Shown: in pieces, positions 44,461 to 53,557 of the stretch
How positions within the stretch are numbered: position 1 is the stretch's first letter
Layout: each line of letters begins with the position of its first letter
Program-made: the position numbers and the translations under genes
The notes under the pieces: model-generated
Seen by the model: the letters and a program-made list of their open reading frames with translations, nothing else
Told to the model about the DNA's origin: nothing
Database searches by the model: none
NCBI RefSeq assembly: GCF_007827815.1
Contig: NZ_VITH01000008.1
Location: 62,001-126,000, forward strand
Direction: 5' to 3'
DNA: 64,000 nucleotides
Origin: Azospirillum brasilense
GTDB lineage: Bacteria > Pseudomonadota > Alphaproteobacteria > Azospirillales > Azospirillaceae

Positions 44461-45336
44461 TTAGGACAGCAGCCCGGCCTTCTTCATCGCGTCGCGTACC
44501 GTGGTCCGCGTGCTTTCCGACGCGGCGACCAGCGGCAGACGAACCTCGTCCGAGGACTTGCCGAGCAGGCTGGCGGCGTATTTCACCGGGGCCGGGCTCG
44601 TCTCCACGAACATGGAATCGTGCAGCGGGGTCAGCAGGTCGCGGTACTTGTAGGCGGTGGCGAGATCGCCCTTCCGCCAGGCGTCCTGCATCGCGGCGCA
44701 TTGGGCCGGCGCGATGTTCCCCGTCACCGAGATGCAGCCGACGCCGCCCTGCGCGTTGAAGGCCAGCGCCGTCGCATCCTCGCCCGAGAGCTGGATGAAG
44801 TCGGGGCCGACCTCCTGCAGCAGGCGGACCGGGCGGGCCAGATCCGCCGTGGCGTCCTTCACGCCGATGATGTTCGGCAGCTTGGCGAGGCGGGCCATCG
44901 TTGCCACCGACATATCCACGACACTGCGGCCGGGAATGTTGTAGATAACGATCGGCAAATCCGCCGCGTCATGGATCGCTTTGAAATGCTGGTACAGACC
45001 TTCTTGCGTCGGCTTGTTGTAATAGGGCGTGACGACCAGCGCCGCGGTAGCGCCGGCCTTCTTGGCGTGCTGGGTCAGCGAGATCGCCTCCTCGGTGGAG
45101 TTCGACCCGGTGCCGGCGACGACCGGAACCTTCCCGCCCGCGGCCTCGATGCACAGCTCGACGACCCGGTTGTGCTCCTCGTGGGAGAGGGTGGGCGACT
45201 CACCCGTGGTGCCGCACGGAACGAGACCGTGGGTGCCCTGCGCAACCTGCCACTCGACGAAGGACTGGAAGGCGGCCTCGTCCACTTTCCCGTTTTTAAA
45301 CGGGGTCAAAAGAGCGACGATGGAACCGTACAACAT
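44461..45336 (-). CDS. dapA: 4-hydroxy-tetrahydrodipicolinate synthase
   Basis: 291-aa TIM-barrel aldolase of lysine and diaminopimelate synthesis, condensing pyruvate with aspartate semialdehyde. [23 protein letters not shown] is the usual start; [18 protein letters not shown] near residue 37, [14 protein letters not shown] near 104, VIYNIPGRS near 131 and the Schiff-base lysine in [13 protein letters not shown] near 158 are visible. GGAGG lies eight bases before the ATG at 45336; the GTG at 45345 is inside that site. Divergent from a lytic transglycosylase gene, so both neighbours serve peptidoglycan. Confidence 0.95.
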   Translation of the reverse strand: MLYGSIVALLTPFKNGKVDEAAFQSFVEWQVAQGTHGLVPCGTTGESPTLSHEEHNRVVELCIEAAGGKVPVVAGTGSNSTEEAISLTQHAKKAGATAALVVTPYYNKPTQEGLYQHFKAIHDAADLPIVIYNIPGRSVVDMSVATMARLAKLPNIIGVKDATADLARPVRLLQEVGPDFIQLSGEDATALAFNAQGGVGCISVTGNIAPAQCAAMQDAWRKGDLATAYKYRDLLTPLHDSMFVETSPAPVKYAASLLGKSSDEVRLPLVAASESTRTTVRDAMKKAGLLS

Positions 45337-45414
45337 GCCTGCCACCTCCGACGGACTTCAAGAAAAGTGTCGCGCACCTTAGCCGCACCCGTTCCCCCGA
45401 GCAAGAGCGCCCGG

Positions 45415-47391
45415 ATGATCATCCGACATGCCACCCGTTCCGCCACCCGTTCCGCCATTGCCGCCGCCCTGCTGGGGCTGATCGTGCTGTCCCAGCCCGC
45501 CGGAGCGGCCAGCCTGACGGCGCAGGACCTCGCCGTCTACCGGCAGGCCTTCAAGGCGGCCGACAACGACCGCCACGACGAGGCGCTGCGCATCGCCGCC
45601 CAGGCGTCCAACAAGCTGCCGGCCAAGGTGATCCGCTGGATGGCCCTGGCGACTCCCGGCGGCGGCAGCTTTGACGAGATTGCCGCCTTCATCCGCGAGA
45701 ACGGCGACTGGCCCAACCAGGCGCAGCTCCGCCGTCAGGCGGAAAAGGCGATGCCCATCGACCTGGACGAGGACCGGGTGCTCGCCTGGTTCAAGCAGTA
45801 CCCGCCCCTGTCCAACGAAGGCTTCATGCGCCACGCCGACACGCTGCTGGCGACCGGCAACGCCGAGCGGGCCGTGCGGATGGTGCGCGACCGCTGGGTG
45901 GAGGCGAACTTCACCTCCGCGGACGAGGAGCAGTTCCTGGTCCGCTACCGCTCGCACCTGCGTCCGCAGGAGCACAAGGCGCGCATCGACCGGCTGCTGT
46001 GGGAGCGCCAGGAAGCCGCGGTGCGCCGCATGCTGCCCTTCTTCGACGAAGCCTACGACCTGCTGATCGAGGCGCGGATCGCGCTGGACAGCGACGCCAA
46101 GAACGCCGACGCCGCGTTGGCCCGCGTCCCAGCCTCCCTGCGCACCGACCCCGGCCTGCTGTTCGACCGCGCCCGCTACCGCCGCCGCAAGGGCGACGAC
46201 GCAGGGGCGCTGGAGATCATCGCCCAGGCGCCCAAGGACATGGGCCGTCCGCAGGCTTGGTGGACGGAGCGCCACATCCTGGCCCGCCGCGCCATGGTGA
46301 ACGGCGACCACAACCTCGCCTACCGTCTGGTGACCGCGCATGGACAGACCGAGGGCAGCGGTGCCGCGGAGGCGGAGTTCCTCGCCGGCTTCCTGGCGCT
46401 GCGCTTCCTCGACGATCCGTCGAGCGCCTTCAACCACTTCCACAAGCTCTACCGCTCGGTCGGCGCGCCGATCAGCAAGGCGCGCGGCGCCTACTGGTGC
46501 GGGCGCGCGGCGGAGGCGCTGGGCCAGACGGCGCAGGCCAAGGACTGGTACGCCAAGGCCGCCCAGTACGGGACGACCTTCTATGGTCAGCTCGCCGCCC
46601 GCCACGCCGGGAACGGACGCATCGCCCTGCCCGCCGAACCGCGCGTGTCCAACGCCGACGCTACCGCCTTCGAGCGGCGGGAGGTGGTGCGCGTGACCAA
46701 GCTGCTGGCCGAGATCGAGGGCAACACCGACGAGCGGGTGACCGCCTTCCTGCGCCGCATCAGCCTCGACGCCAAGGAGCCGGCGGATTACGTGCTGGCC
46801 GCCAAGCTGGCCCGCGAGGTCGGACGCCGCGACCTCGCCGTCGCCGCCGCCAAGGACGCCGCGCAGAACGACGTGTTCCTGGTGGAGGCCGGCTACCCGA
46901 TGATCGAGAGCCGGCCGGCCGCTCCGGAAATCGCCCTGGTGCACGCCATCATCCGGCAGGAAAGCACCTTCAACACCCGCGTGGTGTCCTCGGCCGGGGC
47001 GCGCGGCCTGATGCAGCTGATGCCCGGAACGGCGCAGCTGGTCGCCGGCAAGCTGGGCGTCAAGCACGACACCGCCAAGCTGATCAGCGACCCAGACTAC
47101 AACGTGCGGCTCGGCTCGACCTATCTGGCGGACATGATCGACCGCTTCAACGGCTCCTACATCATGGCCATCGCCGCCTACAACGCCGGCCCGACCCGTG
47201 TGCGCCAATGGATCGACACCTACGGCGACCCGCGCGGCGAAGCCATCGACGCCGTGGACTGGCTGGAGCTGATCCCGATCTACGAAACCCGCAACTACGT
47301 GCAGCGGGTCATGGAGGCCATGCTGGTCTACCGGGCGCGCATCCAGGGCGCCAAGGCGGAGCTGAACCTGGACAAGGAAATTCGTCGCTGA
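45415..47391 (+). CDS. Soluble lytic murein transglycosylase (Slt70-like)
   Basis: 658-aa periplasmic enzyme cleaving peptidoglycan glycan strands to anhydro-muropeptides. A signal peptide (ATRSAIAAALLGLIVLSQPAGA) is followed by a long helical U-shaped superhelix region. The catalytic lysozyme-like domain has the active glutamate in VHAIIRQESTFNTRVVSSAGARGLMQLMPGTAQ near residue 515 and YIMAIAAYNAGPTRVRQW near 582. The start is ATG 45415; the open frame continues far upstream only because of base composition. It is divergent to dapA with a 78-bp promoter gap. Confidence 0.92.
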   Translation: MIIRHATRSATRSAIAAALLGLIVLSQPAGAASLTAQDLAVYRQAFKAADNDRHDEALRIAAQASNKLPAKVIRWMALATPGGGSFDEIAAFIRENGDWPNQAQLRRQAEKAMPIDLDEDRVLAWFKQYPPLSNEGFMRHADTLLATGNAERAVRMVRDRWVEANFTSADEEQFLVRYRSHLRPQEHKARIDRLLWERQEAAVRRMLPFFDEAYDLLIEARIALDSDAKNADAALARVPASLRTDPGLLFDRARYRRRKGDDAGALEIIAQAPKDMGRPQAWWTERHILARRAMVNGDHNLAYRLVTAHGQTEGSGAAEAEFLAGFLALRFLDDPSSAFNHFHKLYRSVGAPISKARGAYWCGRAAEALGQTAQAKDWYAKAAQYGTTFYGQLAARHAGNGRIALPAEPRVSNADATAFERREVVRVTKLLAEIEGNTDERVTAFLRRISLDAKEPADYVLAAKLAREVGRRDLAVAAAKDAAQNDVFLVEAGYPMIESRPAAPEIALVHAIIRQESTFNTRVVSSAGARGLMQLMPGTAQLVAGKLGVKHDTAKLISDPDYNVRLGSTYLADMIDRFNGSYIMAIAAYNAGPTRVRQWIDTYGDPRGEAIDAVDWLELIPIYETRNYVQRVMEAMLVYRARIQGAKAELNLDKEIRR

Positions 47392-47397
47392 TCTCCC

Positions 47398-47432
47398 GGC
47401 GGTCCTTCGTCTCCACCGGACGAGGGACCGCC
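47398..47432 (+). terminator. Terminator hairpin of the lytic transglycosylase gene
   Basis: A 14-bp inverted repeat (47398-47411 and 47419-47432, one G-U pair) begins 6 nt after the stop codon. It lacks a U-tract. Confidence 0.55.
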
Positions 47433-47570
47433 GCATCGCTCAACAACGAATATTCGAAAGTCACAAAAGCCGGCTTAACTCTGTCACATACCAAAATCGA
47501 AATCGTCCAATTTTCGCTCTTTTTGTCTGAAGTGGTAACTCTTCTTCCTGTCCGGAAGGTGAATTGCATT

Positions 47571-47585
47571 TAATGCTCTATTAAC
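47571..47585 (+). promoter_or_regulatory. CtrA-type binding site upstream of the small gene at 47655
   Basis: TTAATGCTCTATTAA (followed by CC) is an exact TTAA-N7-TTAA match to the CtrA consensus. It lies 69 nt before the small gene's ATG in the most AT-rich part of this region (47440-47640). Confidence 0.62.
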
Positions 47586-47654
47586 CACAAGACGAGAGAA
47601 TTCCCATGCACGGACGGACCGTGTTTCTCTTTATTCCGTGATTGGGAGCCTACC

Positions 47655-47882
47655 ATGCCAGCACCGATGGTCGCCGATGAAGTCCGCCAGGCGTGCCGCA
47701 TTCACGCGCGCCTTTTAGACGCCTTCATCGCCTTGACGGAGCAGGAGCTGACGCAGCTTGCCCCTGGCTTCGCCGAGGAAAGCCTCATGGAATCGCTGGA
47801 GAAGATGCGCGCCGCCCGCAAGAGCTACGGCGCCCTGGGCGGTGTCGTCGCCCTGGACGTGGTGGCGTCGAACGCCGCCTGA
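47655..47882 (+). CDS. Small protein of unknown function, putative CtrA target
   Basis: 75 aa, not recognised. Helix-favouring sequence (ADEVRQACRIHARLLDAFIALTEQELTQLAPGFAEESLMESLEKMRAARKSYG) is followed by a hydrophobic tail GALGGVVALDVVASNAA; no signal peptide or cysteine motif. GGGAGCC precedes the ATG. It stands alone, between the transglycosylase and the convergent mltG, with a 200-bp AT-rich leader bearing a perfect CtrA box. Size and helical content would suit a small chaperone or regulator of motility or division genes, but this is speculation. Confidence 0.7.
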   Translation: MPAPMVADEVRQACRIHARLLDAFIALTEQELTQLAPGFAEESLMESLEKMRAARKSYGALGGVVALDVVASNAA

Positions 47883-47931
47883 CCCGCGGCGCTGCGTTCA
47901 GGCAGGCCTTTCGCTCGGGAACAGGGGACCG

Positions 47932-48933
47932 CTAGTCCTGCGGCGAGTCCCCGTTGCCCGCGCCGCCGGACTGCCGTCGCTGCACCTCGCGCCACTTGGC
48001 GACGTTCCGGTTGTGATCCGGCAAGGTCTTCGCGAAGACATGCCCGCCGGTGCCATCGGCGACGAAATACAGGAAGTCGTGCTTTTCCGGGTGCAACGCC
48101 GCCTGGATGGACGCCCGCCCCGGATTGGCGATCGGCCCCGGCGGCAGTCCCGCGGCGACGTAGGTGTTGTAGGGCGACTCGAACTTCCAATCGTTGCGGG
48201 TCAGGGCCCGCCCCAACTCCCCGCTGCCATCGGTCAGCGCGTAGATCACCGTCGGGTCCGACTGGAGCTTCATGCCGGTCTCCAGGCGGTTGACGAAGAC
48301 GCCCGCGACCTTAGCGCGCTCGGCCGCCACGCCCGTCTCCTTCTCCACGATGGACGCCATGGTCAGCGCCTGCTGCGAAGTCTCGTAAGGCAGGTCCGGA
48401 CCACGGTTCTTCCAGGCATCGTTCAGCGCCTGGGTCATGGCGTGCTGCATCCGCTCGACCAGGGCCGAGCGCGAATCGCCATAGGAATAGTGATAGGTTT
48501 CAGGCAGTACGGTCCCGTTCTTCGGAACCGTCTTCAACTCGCCGGTCAGCGCCGGCTCGGCGTCGAGCAGCGCCACCACCTGCGCGGAGGTCAGCCCCTC
48601 CGGCACGGTGAAGCGGCGGACCACGGTCTTGCCCTGGCGCAGCATCTCCAGAACCCCGTCGACGCTGATTCCCGCCGGAAAGGCATATTCCCCGGCCTTC
48701 AACGGCCCCTGGAGCTTGGCCGCGAAGAGGAACAGGATCGGGGACTCGACGACCCCCGCATCCTCAAGCGTCAGCGCGATCGCTTCCAGCCCGCTGCCGC
48801 GCGGAATGACCACCGTCTCGGCATGCTCAAGCGGTCCGGGGGCCATCACACGGAGGGCACCCCAGAACGCCACGCCGCTGCCCGCGGTGAGGACGGTCAA
48901 CGCCCCCGCCGCGATTCGGAGGCCCCAACCCAT
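47932..48933 (-). CDS. mltG: Endolytic transglycosylase MltG
   Basis: 333-aa inner-membrane protein that cuts nascent glycan strands and sets their length. One N-terminal membrane helix (LRIAAGALTVLTAGSGVAFWGAL) is followed by a LysM-like region (VVIPRGSGLEAIALTLEDAGVV) and the YceG domain. The catalytic glutamate lies in LTMASIVEKETGVAAERAKVAGVFVNRLETGMKLQSDPTVIYAL near residue 198, with the closing motif SPYNTYVAAGLPPGPIANPG near 258. It follows fabF by 26 nt, the conserved fab-mltG linkage. Confidence 0.95.
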   Translation of the reverse strand: MGWGLRIAAGALTVLTAGSGVAFWGALRVMAPGPLEHAETVVIPRGSGLEAIALTLEDAGVVESPILFLFAAKLQGPLKAGEYAFPAGISVDGVLEMLRQGKTVVRRFTVPEGLTSAQVVALLDAEPALTGELKTVPKNGTVLPETYHYSYGDSRSALVERMQHAMTQALNDAWKNRGPDLPYETSQQALTMASIVEKETGVAAERAKVAGVFVNRLETGMKLQSDPTVIYALTDGSGELGRALTRNDWKFESPYNTYVAAGLPPGPIANPGRASIQAALHPEKHDFLYFVADGTGGHVFAKTLPDHNRNVAKWREVQRRQSGGAGNGDSPQD

Positions 48934-48959
48934 CGGCGGTCTCCGCGATGCTTCGCCGC

Positions 48960-50222
48960 TCAGGCGAATTCCTTGAAGATCAGCGAGGCGTTGGTGCCGC
49001 CAAAGCCGAACGAGTTCGACAGCGCGGCCCGCACGCGGCGCTCCTGCGCAACCTTCGGAACGAGGTTGACGCCGAGGCAGCTCTCCGACGGGTTCTCAAG
49101 GTTCAGGGTCGGCGGAACCAGGCTGTGGTTGATCGCCTTGATCGAATAGATCGCCTCGACCGCGCCGGCGGCCCCCAGCAGATGGCCGATGGCCGACTTG
49201 GTGGAGGACATGGCGACGTTGTTCATCGCCTCGCCGAACAGACGCTTCACCGCGCCCAGCTCGATCTCGTCGCCCAGCGGCGTCGAGGTGCCGTGCGCGT
49301 TGACGTAATCGATGTCCGACGGCTGCAGCCCGGCCCGCTTCAGCGCGTTGCGCATGGCGCGGAACCCGCCGTTGCCATCCTCCGCCGGGGCGGAGATGTG
49401 GTAGGCGTCGCCGGACATGCCGTAGCCGATCACTTCGGCGTAGATGTGGGCGCCGCGCTTCTTGGCGTGCTCCAGTTCCTCAAGGACGACGACACCGGCG
49501 CCCTCGCCGATGACGAAGCCGTCGCGGTCCTTGTCGTAGGGGCGCGACGCCTTTTCCGGCGTGTCGTTGAAATTCGTCGACAGGGCGCGCATGGCGGCGA
49601 AACCGCCGACGCCCAGGCGGCTGACCGCCGCTTCCGTGCCGCCGGCGACCATCACGTCCGCGTCACCCAGCATGATCAGGCGCGAGGCATCGCCGATGGC
49701 GTGCGCGCCGGTCGAGCAGGCCGTGACCACAGCGTGGTTGGGGCCCTTGAAGCCGTGCTGGATGGAAATGTGACCGGACGCCAGATTGATGAGGCAGGCC
49801 GGAATGAAGAAGGGGGAGATGCGGCGCGGGCCCTTTTCGGCCAGCGTGACCGCACCATCGGCAATGCCCGGCAGGCCGCCGATGCCCGAGCCCACCATGA
49901 CGCCGGTGAGTTCGCGCTCTTCCTCGGTCTGGGGGACCCAGCCGGAATCCTTGATCGCTTCGTGGGCGGCGGCGATGGCGAAGATGATGAAATCATCCAT
50001 CTTCCGCTGGTCCTTCGGCGGGACGAAGACGTCGGGGTTGAACAACCCCTCGCCATCGCCGCGCGGGACCTGCCCGGCAACTTTCGAGGCCAGATCGGAG
50101 GCGTCAAAACCCGTGATGGCGCGGATGCCCGATTGGCCGGCGGTCAGACGCTCCCAGTTGAGCTTATGGCCGACACCGAGCGGCGTGACCAGACCAAGGC
50201 CGGTAACGACGACACGTCTCAT
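48960..50222 (-). CDS. fabF: 3-oxoacyl-ACP synthase II
   Basis: 420-aa elongating condensing enzyme of type II fatty acid synthesis. The Cys-His-His triad is visible: VVTACSTGAHAIGDASR near residue 168, NAHGTSTPLGDEIE near 309, and SAIGHLLGAAGAVEAIYS near 345. The N-terminus MRRVVVTGLGLVTPLG is canonical. Its length (420) is typical. It sits between acpP and mltG on the minus strand, 86 nt after acpP. Confidence 0.96.
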   Translation of the reverse strand: MRRVVVTGLGLVTPLGVGHKLNWERLTAGQSGIRAITGFDASDLASKVAGQVPRGDGEGLFNPDVFVPPKDQRKMDDFIIFAIAAAHEAIKDSGWVPQTEEERELTGVMVGSGIGGLPGIADGAVTLAEKGPRRISPFFIPACLINLASGHISIQHGFKGPNHAVVTACSTGAHAIGDASRLIMLGDADVMVAGGTEAAVSRLGVGGFAAMRALSTNFNDTPEKASRPYDKDRDGFVIGEGAGVVVLEELEHAKKRGAHIYAEVIGYGMSGDAYHISAPAEDGNGGFRAMRNALKRAGLQPSDIDYVNAHGTSTPLGDEIELGAVKRLFGEAMNNVAMSSTKSAIGHLLGAAGAVEAIYSIKAINHSLVPPTLNLENPSESCLGVNLVPKVAQERRVRAALSNSFGFGGTNASLIFKEFA

Positions 50223-50308
50223 GGGGTATTCCTTGACCTTTCCTCGGAAAACTCAGCGACGGCCAGGCCACTTTGGAAAGCTGCCTGGCCTTTCACGCCA
50301 GCGCCTGA

Positions 50309-50548
50309 TCAGGCGGCGGCGTTCGCCTTGATGAAGTCGATGGCGTCCTTCACCGTCAGGATCTTCTCGGCGGCGTCGTCCGGAATCTCGCAGCCGAACT
50401 CCTCCTCGAAAGCCATAACCAGCTCGACCGTGTCGAGGCTGTCGGCGCCGAGATCGTCGATGAAGGAGGCGTTCTCCGTCACCTTCGACTCCTCGACCCC
50501 GAGGTGGTCCACAACGATCTTCTTAACGCGCTCGGCGACATCGCTCAT
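50309..50548 (-). CDS. acpP: Acyl carrier protein
   Basis: 79-aa acidic carrier protein. The phosphopantetheine-bearing serine is in [22 protein letters not shown] near residue 37. It carries the growing acyl chain for FabD, FabG and FabF, all encoded alongside. It is flanked by gaps of 169 nt (from fabG) and 86 nt (to fabF), so it probably has its own promoter to reach high expression. Confidence 0.97.
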   Translation of the reverse strand: MSDVAERVKKIVVDHLGVEESKVTENASFIDDLGADSLDTVELVMAFEEEFGCEIPDDAAEKILTVKDAIDFIKANAAA

Positions 50549-50717
50549 TTTTTAAGACCTTCCAATCCTTGAGACCGCTCGGGCGAATTCGGCCGGCTCA
50601 ACACGCGGCTGCGTGCCTTCCTGCCACAAAAAGCCCCGTCCGATAACACATTTTTACAGCCTTGACCAGCGCCCGCGGGAGCCGGTCGGAACCTCTGGTT
50701 CAGGCAGCGAATCCGCC

Positions 50718-51455
50718 TCAGATCATGGCCATGCCGCCGTTGATGTGCAGCGTCTGGCCGGTGACATAGGCGGCCTCATCGCTCGCCAGGTACACGACTC
50801 CGGCGGCGATTTCCCCCGGCTCGCCCATGCGGCCGGAAGGAATGGCGGTGAGCAGCTTGTCCTTCTGCTCGGAATTCAGGGCGTCGGTCATCGCCGTGGT
50901 GATGAAGCCCGGCGCGACGCAGTTCACGGTGATGCCGCGCGACGCGACCTCCGCGGCCAGCGACTTCGACATGCCGATCATGCCGGCCTTGGAGGCGGCG
51001 TAGTTGGCCTGGCCGGGGTTGCCGGTGACGCCGACGATCGAGGTGATGCCAATGATGCGGCCCCAGCGGCGCTTCATCATGCCACGCAGCACGGCGCGCG
51101 ACAGGCGGAAGGCGGCGGTCAGGTTGACGTCCAGCACCGACTGCCAGTCGTCGTCCTTCATGCGCATGGCGAGCTGGTCGCGAGTCAGGCCGGCGTTGTT
51201 CACCAGGATGTCGATCTGGCCGAGGGCGGCCTCCGCGTCCTTGGCGAGCTGCTCGGTTCCGGCGGCGTCGGCGAGGTTGCCGGGCACCACCAGGGCGCGC
51301 TCGCCCAGTTCGGCGGCGAGCGCCTCCAGCGGGGCGACGCGGGTGCCGGACAGCGCGACGGTGGCGCCCTGCGCGTGCAGCGCGCGGGCGATCTGCGCCC
51401 CGATGCCACCCGAGGCGCCGGTGACCAGCGCCTTCTTTCCGGTCAGGTCGAACAT
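50718..51455 (-). CDS. fabG: 3-oxoacyl-ACP reductase
   Basis: 245-aa NADPH-dependent short-chain dehydrogenase. It starts MFDLTGKKALVTGASGGIGAQIARAL (cofactor motif TGASGGIG near residue 12). NNAG is near 86, catalytic Ser in ITSIVGVTGNPGQANYAASKAGMIGMSK with the YxxxK pair near 151-155. The end HINGGMAMI is typical of FabG. It lies 8 nt after fabD, so both are in one transcription unit. The in-frame stretch upstream to 52115 is a shadow of fabD. Confidence 0.96.
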   Translation of the reverse strand: MFDLTGKKALVTGASGGIGAQIARALHAQGATVALSGTRVAPLEALAAELGERALVVPGNLADAAGTEQLAKDAEAALGQIDILVNNAGLTRDQLAMRMKDDDWQSVLDVNLTAAFRLSRAVLRGMMKRRWGRIIGITSIVGVTGNPGQANYAASKAGMIGMSKSLAAEVASRGITVNCVAPGFITTAMTDALNSEQKDKLLTAIPSGRMGEPGEIAAGVVYLASDEAAYVTGQTLHINGGMAMI

Positions 51456-51463
51456 GGAATGCC

Positions 51464-52420
51464 TCACAGGGTCTTCAGGAACGATTCGACGTCGGCCGGG
51501 CCCTGCACGGAGGTGCCGGCCAATTCCTTGTCGATGCGCTTGGCGAGACCCGACAGCACCTTGCCGGAGCCGAACTCGACCAGCGTGTCGACGCCCTGCC
51601 CCTTCATATAGAGCACGCTCTCGCGCCAGCGAACCATGCCGGTCACCTGCTCGACCAGAAGGCGGCGGATCTCGTTGGGGTCCGACACGGCCGACGCGGT
51701 CACGTTGGCGACCACCGGGACCGCCGGCGCGTTGATCGTCACGGTGGCCAGGGCCTCGGCCATGGCGTCGGCGGCGGGCTGCATCAGCGGGCAATGGAAG
51801 GGGGCGCTGACCGGCAGGCGCACGGTGCGCTTCAGCCCGCGCTCGGCCGCGATCACGATGGCGCGCTCGATGGCCTCGGCGTGACCGGAGATCACCACCT
51901 GCCCCGACGAGTTGTCGTTGGCGACGGTGCAGACCTCGCTCTGGCCGTTGGGGGCCTTGGCGGCGGCATCGGCGATGGCCTGGGCCTGCTCCAGTTCGGC
52001 GCCCAGCAGCGCGGCCATGGCGCCCTGCCCGACCGGCACCGCCTTCTGCATGGCCTGGCCGCGCAGCTTCAGCAGGCGTGCGGTGTCGGCCAGCGTGAAG
52101 GCGCCGGCGGCGCACAGGGCCGAATACTCGCCGAGCGAATGGCCGGCGACGAAGGCCGCGTGCTTGGTCAGATCAAGCCCGCCCTGATCCTTCAGCACCC
52201 GCATGACCGCGACGCTGACGGCCATCAGGGCCGGCTGGGCGTTCTCGGTCAGCGTCAGGTCGGCCTCAGGGCCTTCGAACATCAGGCGGGACAGGCGCTG
52301 GTTCAGCGCGTCGTCCACCTCTTCAAAGGTGAGCCGCGCGACCTCGAACGCCTCGGCCAGCTCGCGGCCCATGCCGACGGCTTGGCTGCCCTGGCCCGGA
52401 AAGACGAACGCCCTGGTCAT
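51464..52420 (-). CDS. fabD: Malonyl-CoA:ACP transacylase
   Basis: 318-aa enzyme that loads malonate onto ACP. MTRAFVFPGQGSQAVGMG at the N-terminus, the nucleophile serine in FVAGHSLGEYSALCAAGA near residue 94, conserved Arg/His region FHCPLMQPAADAMAEAL near 207, and VEFGSGKVLSGLAKRID near 285 are all present. It is the first gene of the minus-strand fabD-fabG-acpP-fabF-mltG cluster, divergent from rpsF. Confidence 0.97.
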   Translation of the reverse strand: MTRAFVFPGQGSQAVGMGRELAEAFEVARLTFEEVDDALNQRLSRLMFEGPEADLTLTENAQPALMAVSVAVMRVLKDQGGLDLTKHAAFVAGHSLGEYSALCAAGAFTLADTARLLKLRGQAMQKAVPVGQGAMAALLGAELEQAQAIADAAAKAPNGQSEVCTVANDNSSGQVVISGHAEAIERAIVIAAERGLKRTVRLPVSAPFHCPLMQPAADAMAEALATVTINAPAVPVVANVTASAVSDPNEIRRLLVEQVTGMVRWRESVLYMKGQGVDTLVEFGSGKVLSGLAKRIDKELAGTSVQGPADVESFLKTL

Positions 52421-52813
52421 GCTGTCTGGGAACCCTAGTAAAAAGGCGCGCCACCCGCGGCGCTGCCGTTGAATTCGGCGACAGTCATAACCAGCCTTTC
52501 GGGCAAGTCAAGCGATGCTCAACGTTGTCGGGCTGGAATTGGTGCCTTTCTGTTGCATTTCCGGCATTTTTTCATTGCTGCGATGCAAAGGCGAACGGAG
52601 AAAAGGGCCTTTCCATGCCCTTTTGAAAGCGGCGGCGGCGGAATCGCCCGCCGGCTCGTGTTTCCGCTTGTCGGGATAGGGCTTTTGTGCATACTGCGCC
52701 GCTTCATAACTCCTTGCCGGTGGCCCGCGTGCCGTCGGCTAGGCCCGGGCGGCTGATTCTGTCCATAGGGGATGGAGCGCAGCGCCGGACCATGAACAGC
52801 CATGGGGAGTACA
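52421..52813. promoter_or_regulatory. Divergent promoter region between fabD and rpsF
   Basis: 393 bp without a gene. It should hold the fabD promoter (minus) and the rpsF operon promoter and leader (plus). The GC-rich part near 52725-52790 has CCG-containing imperfect hairpins that could in principle serve S6:S18 feedback control, but I could not fold a convincing match to the known motif. No terminator or additional ORF is supported. Confidence 0.4.
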
Positions 52814-53251
52814 ATGGCTCTTTACGAGTGCGTGCTGATCGCGCGCCAGGACATTTCGGCCGCCCAGGCCGAGCAGCTCGGCGAGCAGTTCGCCCAGATC
52901 ATTCGCGACAACGGCGGCCAGGTCGCCAAGACCGAATACTGGGGTCTGAAGACGCTCACCTACAAGATCAAGAAGAACCGCAAGGGTCATTACACCCTGT
53001 TCAACCTTGACGCCCCCGCCGCCGCCGTCCTCGAGATGGAGCGCAACATGGGCATCAACGAGGACGTGCTGCGCTTCATGACCGTCCGCGTCGATGCGCT
53101 GGACGCCAACCCGTCGGTGATGATGCAGAGCCGCGGCGAGCGTGGTGACCGCGGCGATCGCGGCGACCGCGGCCCGCGCCGCTTCGACGATCGTGGCCCG
53201 CGCCCGCCGCGTCGCCAGGAGCCCACCGTTGCCGAAGGGGAGAACGCCTAA
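52814..53251 (+). CDS. rpsF: 30S ribosomal protein S6
   Basis: 145-aa protein of the ribosomal platform that pairs with S18. [68 protein letters not shown] is the S6 fold. A long C-terminal Arg/Gly/Asp-rich tail with [10 protein letters not shown] repeats follows, as in other alphaproteobacteria. The start ATG has GGGGAG six bases upstream; a start codon at 52802 in frame is that signal itself. Its stop abuts the rpsR ATG (TAAATG). Confidence 0.97.
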   Translation: MALYECVLIARQDISAAQAEQLGEQFAQIIRDNGGQVAKTEYWGLKTLTYKIKKNRKGHYTLFNLDAPAAAVLEMERNMGINEDVLRFMTVRVDALDANPSVMMQSRGERGDRGDRGDRGPRRFDDRGPRPPRRQEPTVAEGENA

Positions 53252-53524
53252 ATGTCCGACAAGCAGACCTCGGGCGCTCCGGCCCGCACCGGTGGCGGTC
53301 CCCGCCGTCCGTTCTTCCGCCGCCGCAAGACCTGCCCGTTCTCGGGCGCGAACGCCCCGGCGATCGACTACAAGGACGTCAAGCTCCTGTCCCGCTTCAT
53401 CTCCGAGCGTGGCAAGATCGTGCCGAGCCGCATCACCGCGGTTTCCGCGAAGAAGCAGCGCGAACTCGCCCGCGCCATCAAGCGCGCCCGCTTCCTGGCC
53501 CTGCTTCCCTACGTGGTGAAGTAA
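53252..53524 (+). CDS. rpsR: 30S ribosomal protein S18
   Basis: 90-aa S18. [71 protein letters not shown] contains the family signature. It starts immediately after rpsF, so translation is likely coupled. Operon order rpsF-rpsR-DUF2232-rplI is conserved in alphaproteobacteria. Confidence 0.98.
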   Translation: MSDKQTSGAPARTGGGPRRPFFRRRKTCPFSGANAPAIDYKDVKLLSRFISERGKIVPSRITAVSAKKQRELARAIKRARFLALLPYVVK

Positions 53525-53557
53525 GGACCAAAGCGGACAACAGGCAAAGGTAATCCC

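Noticed and set aside
43624..45414. A 1255-codon plus-strand frame running into the lytic transglycosylase gene
   Set aside because: The first 597 codons lie opposite the methyltransferase, smpB and dapA genes and read as low-complexity Arg/Pro/Gly. Only the part from 45415, with signal peptide and Slt domains, is a gene.
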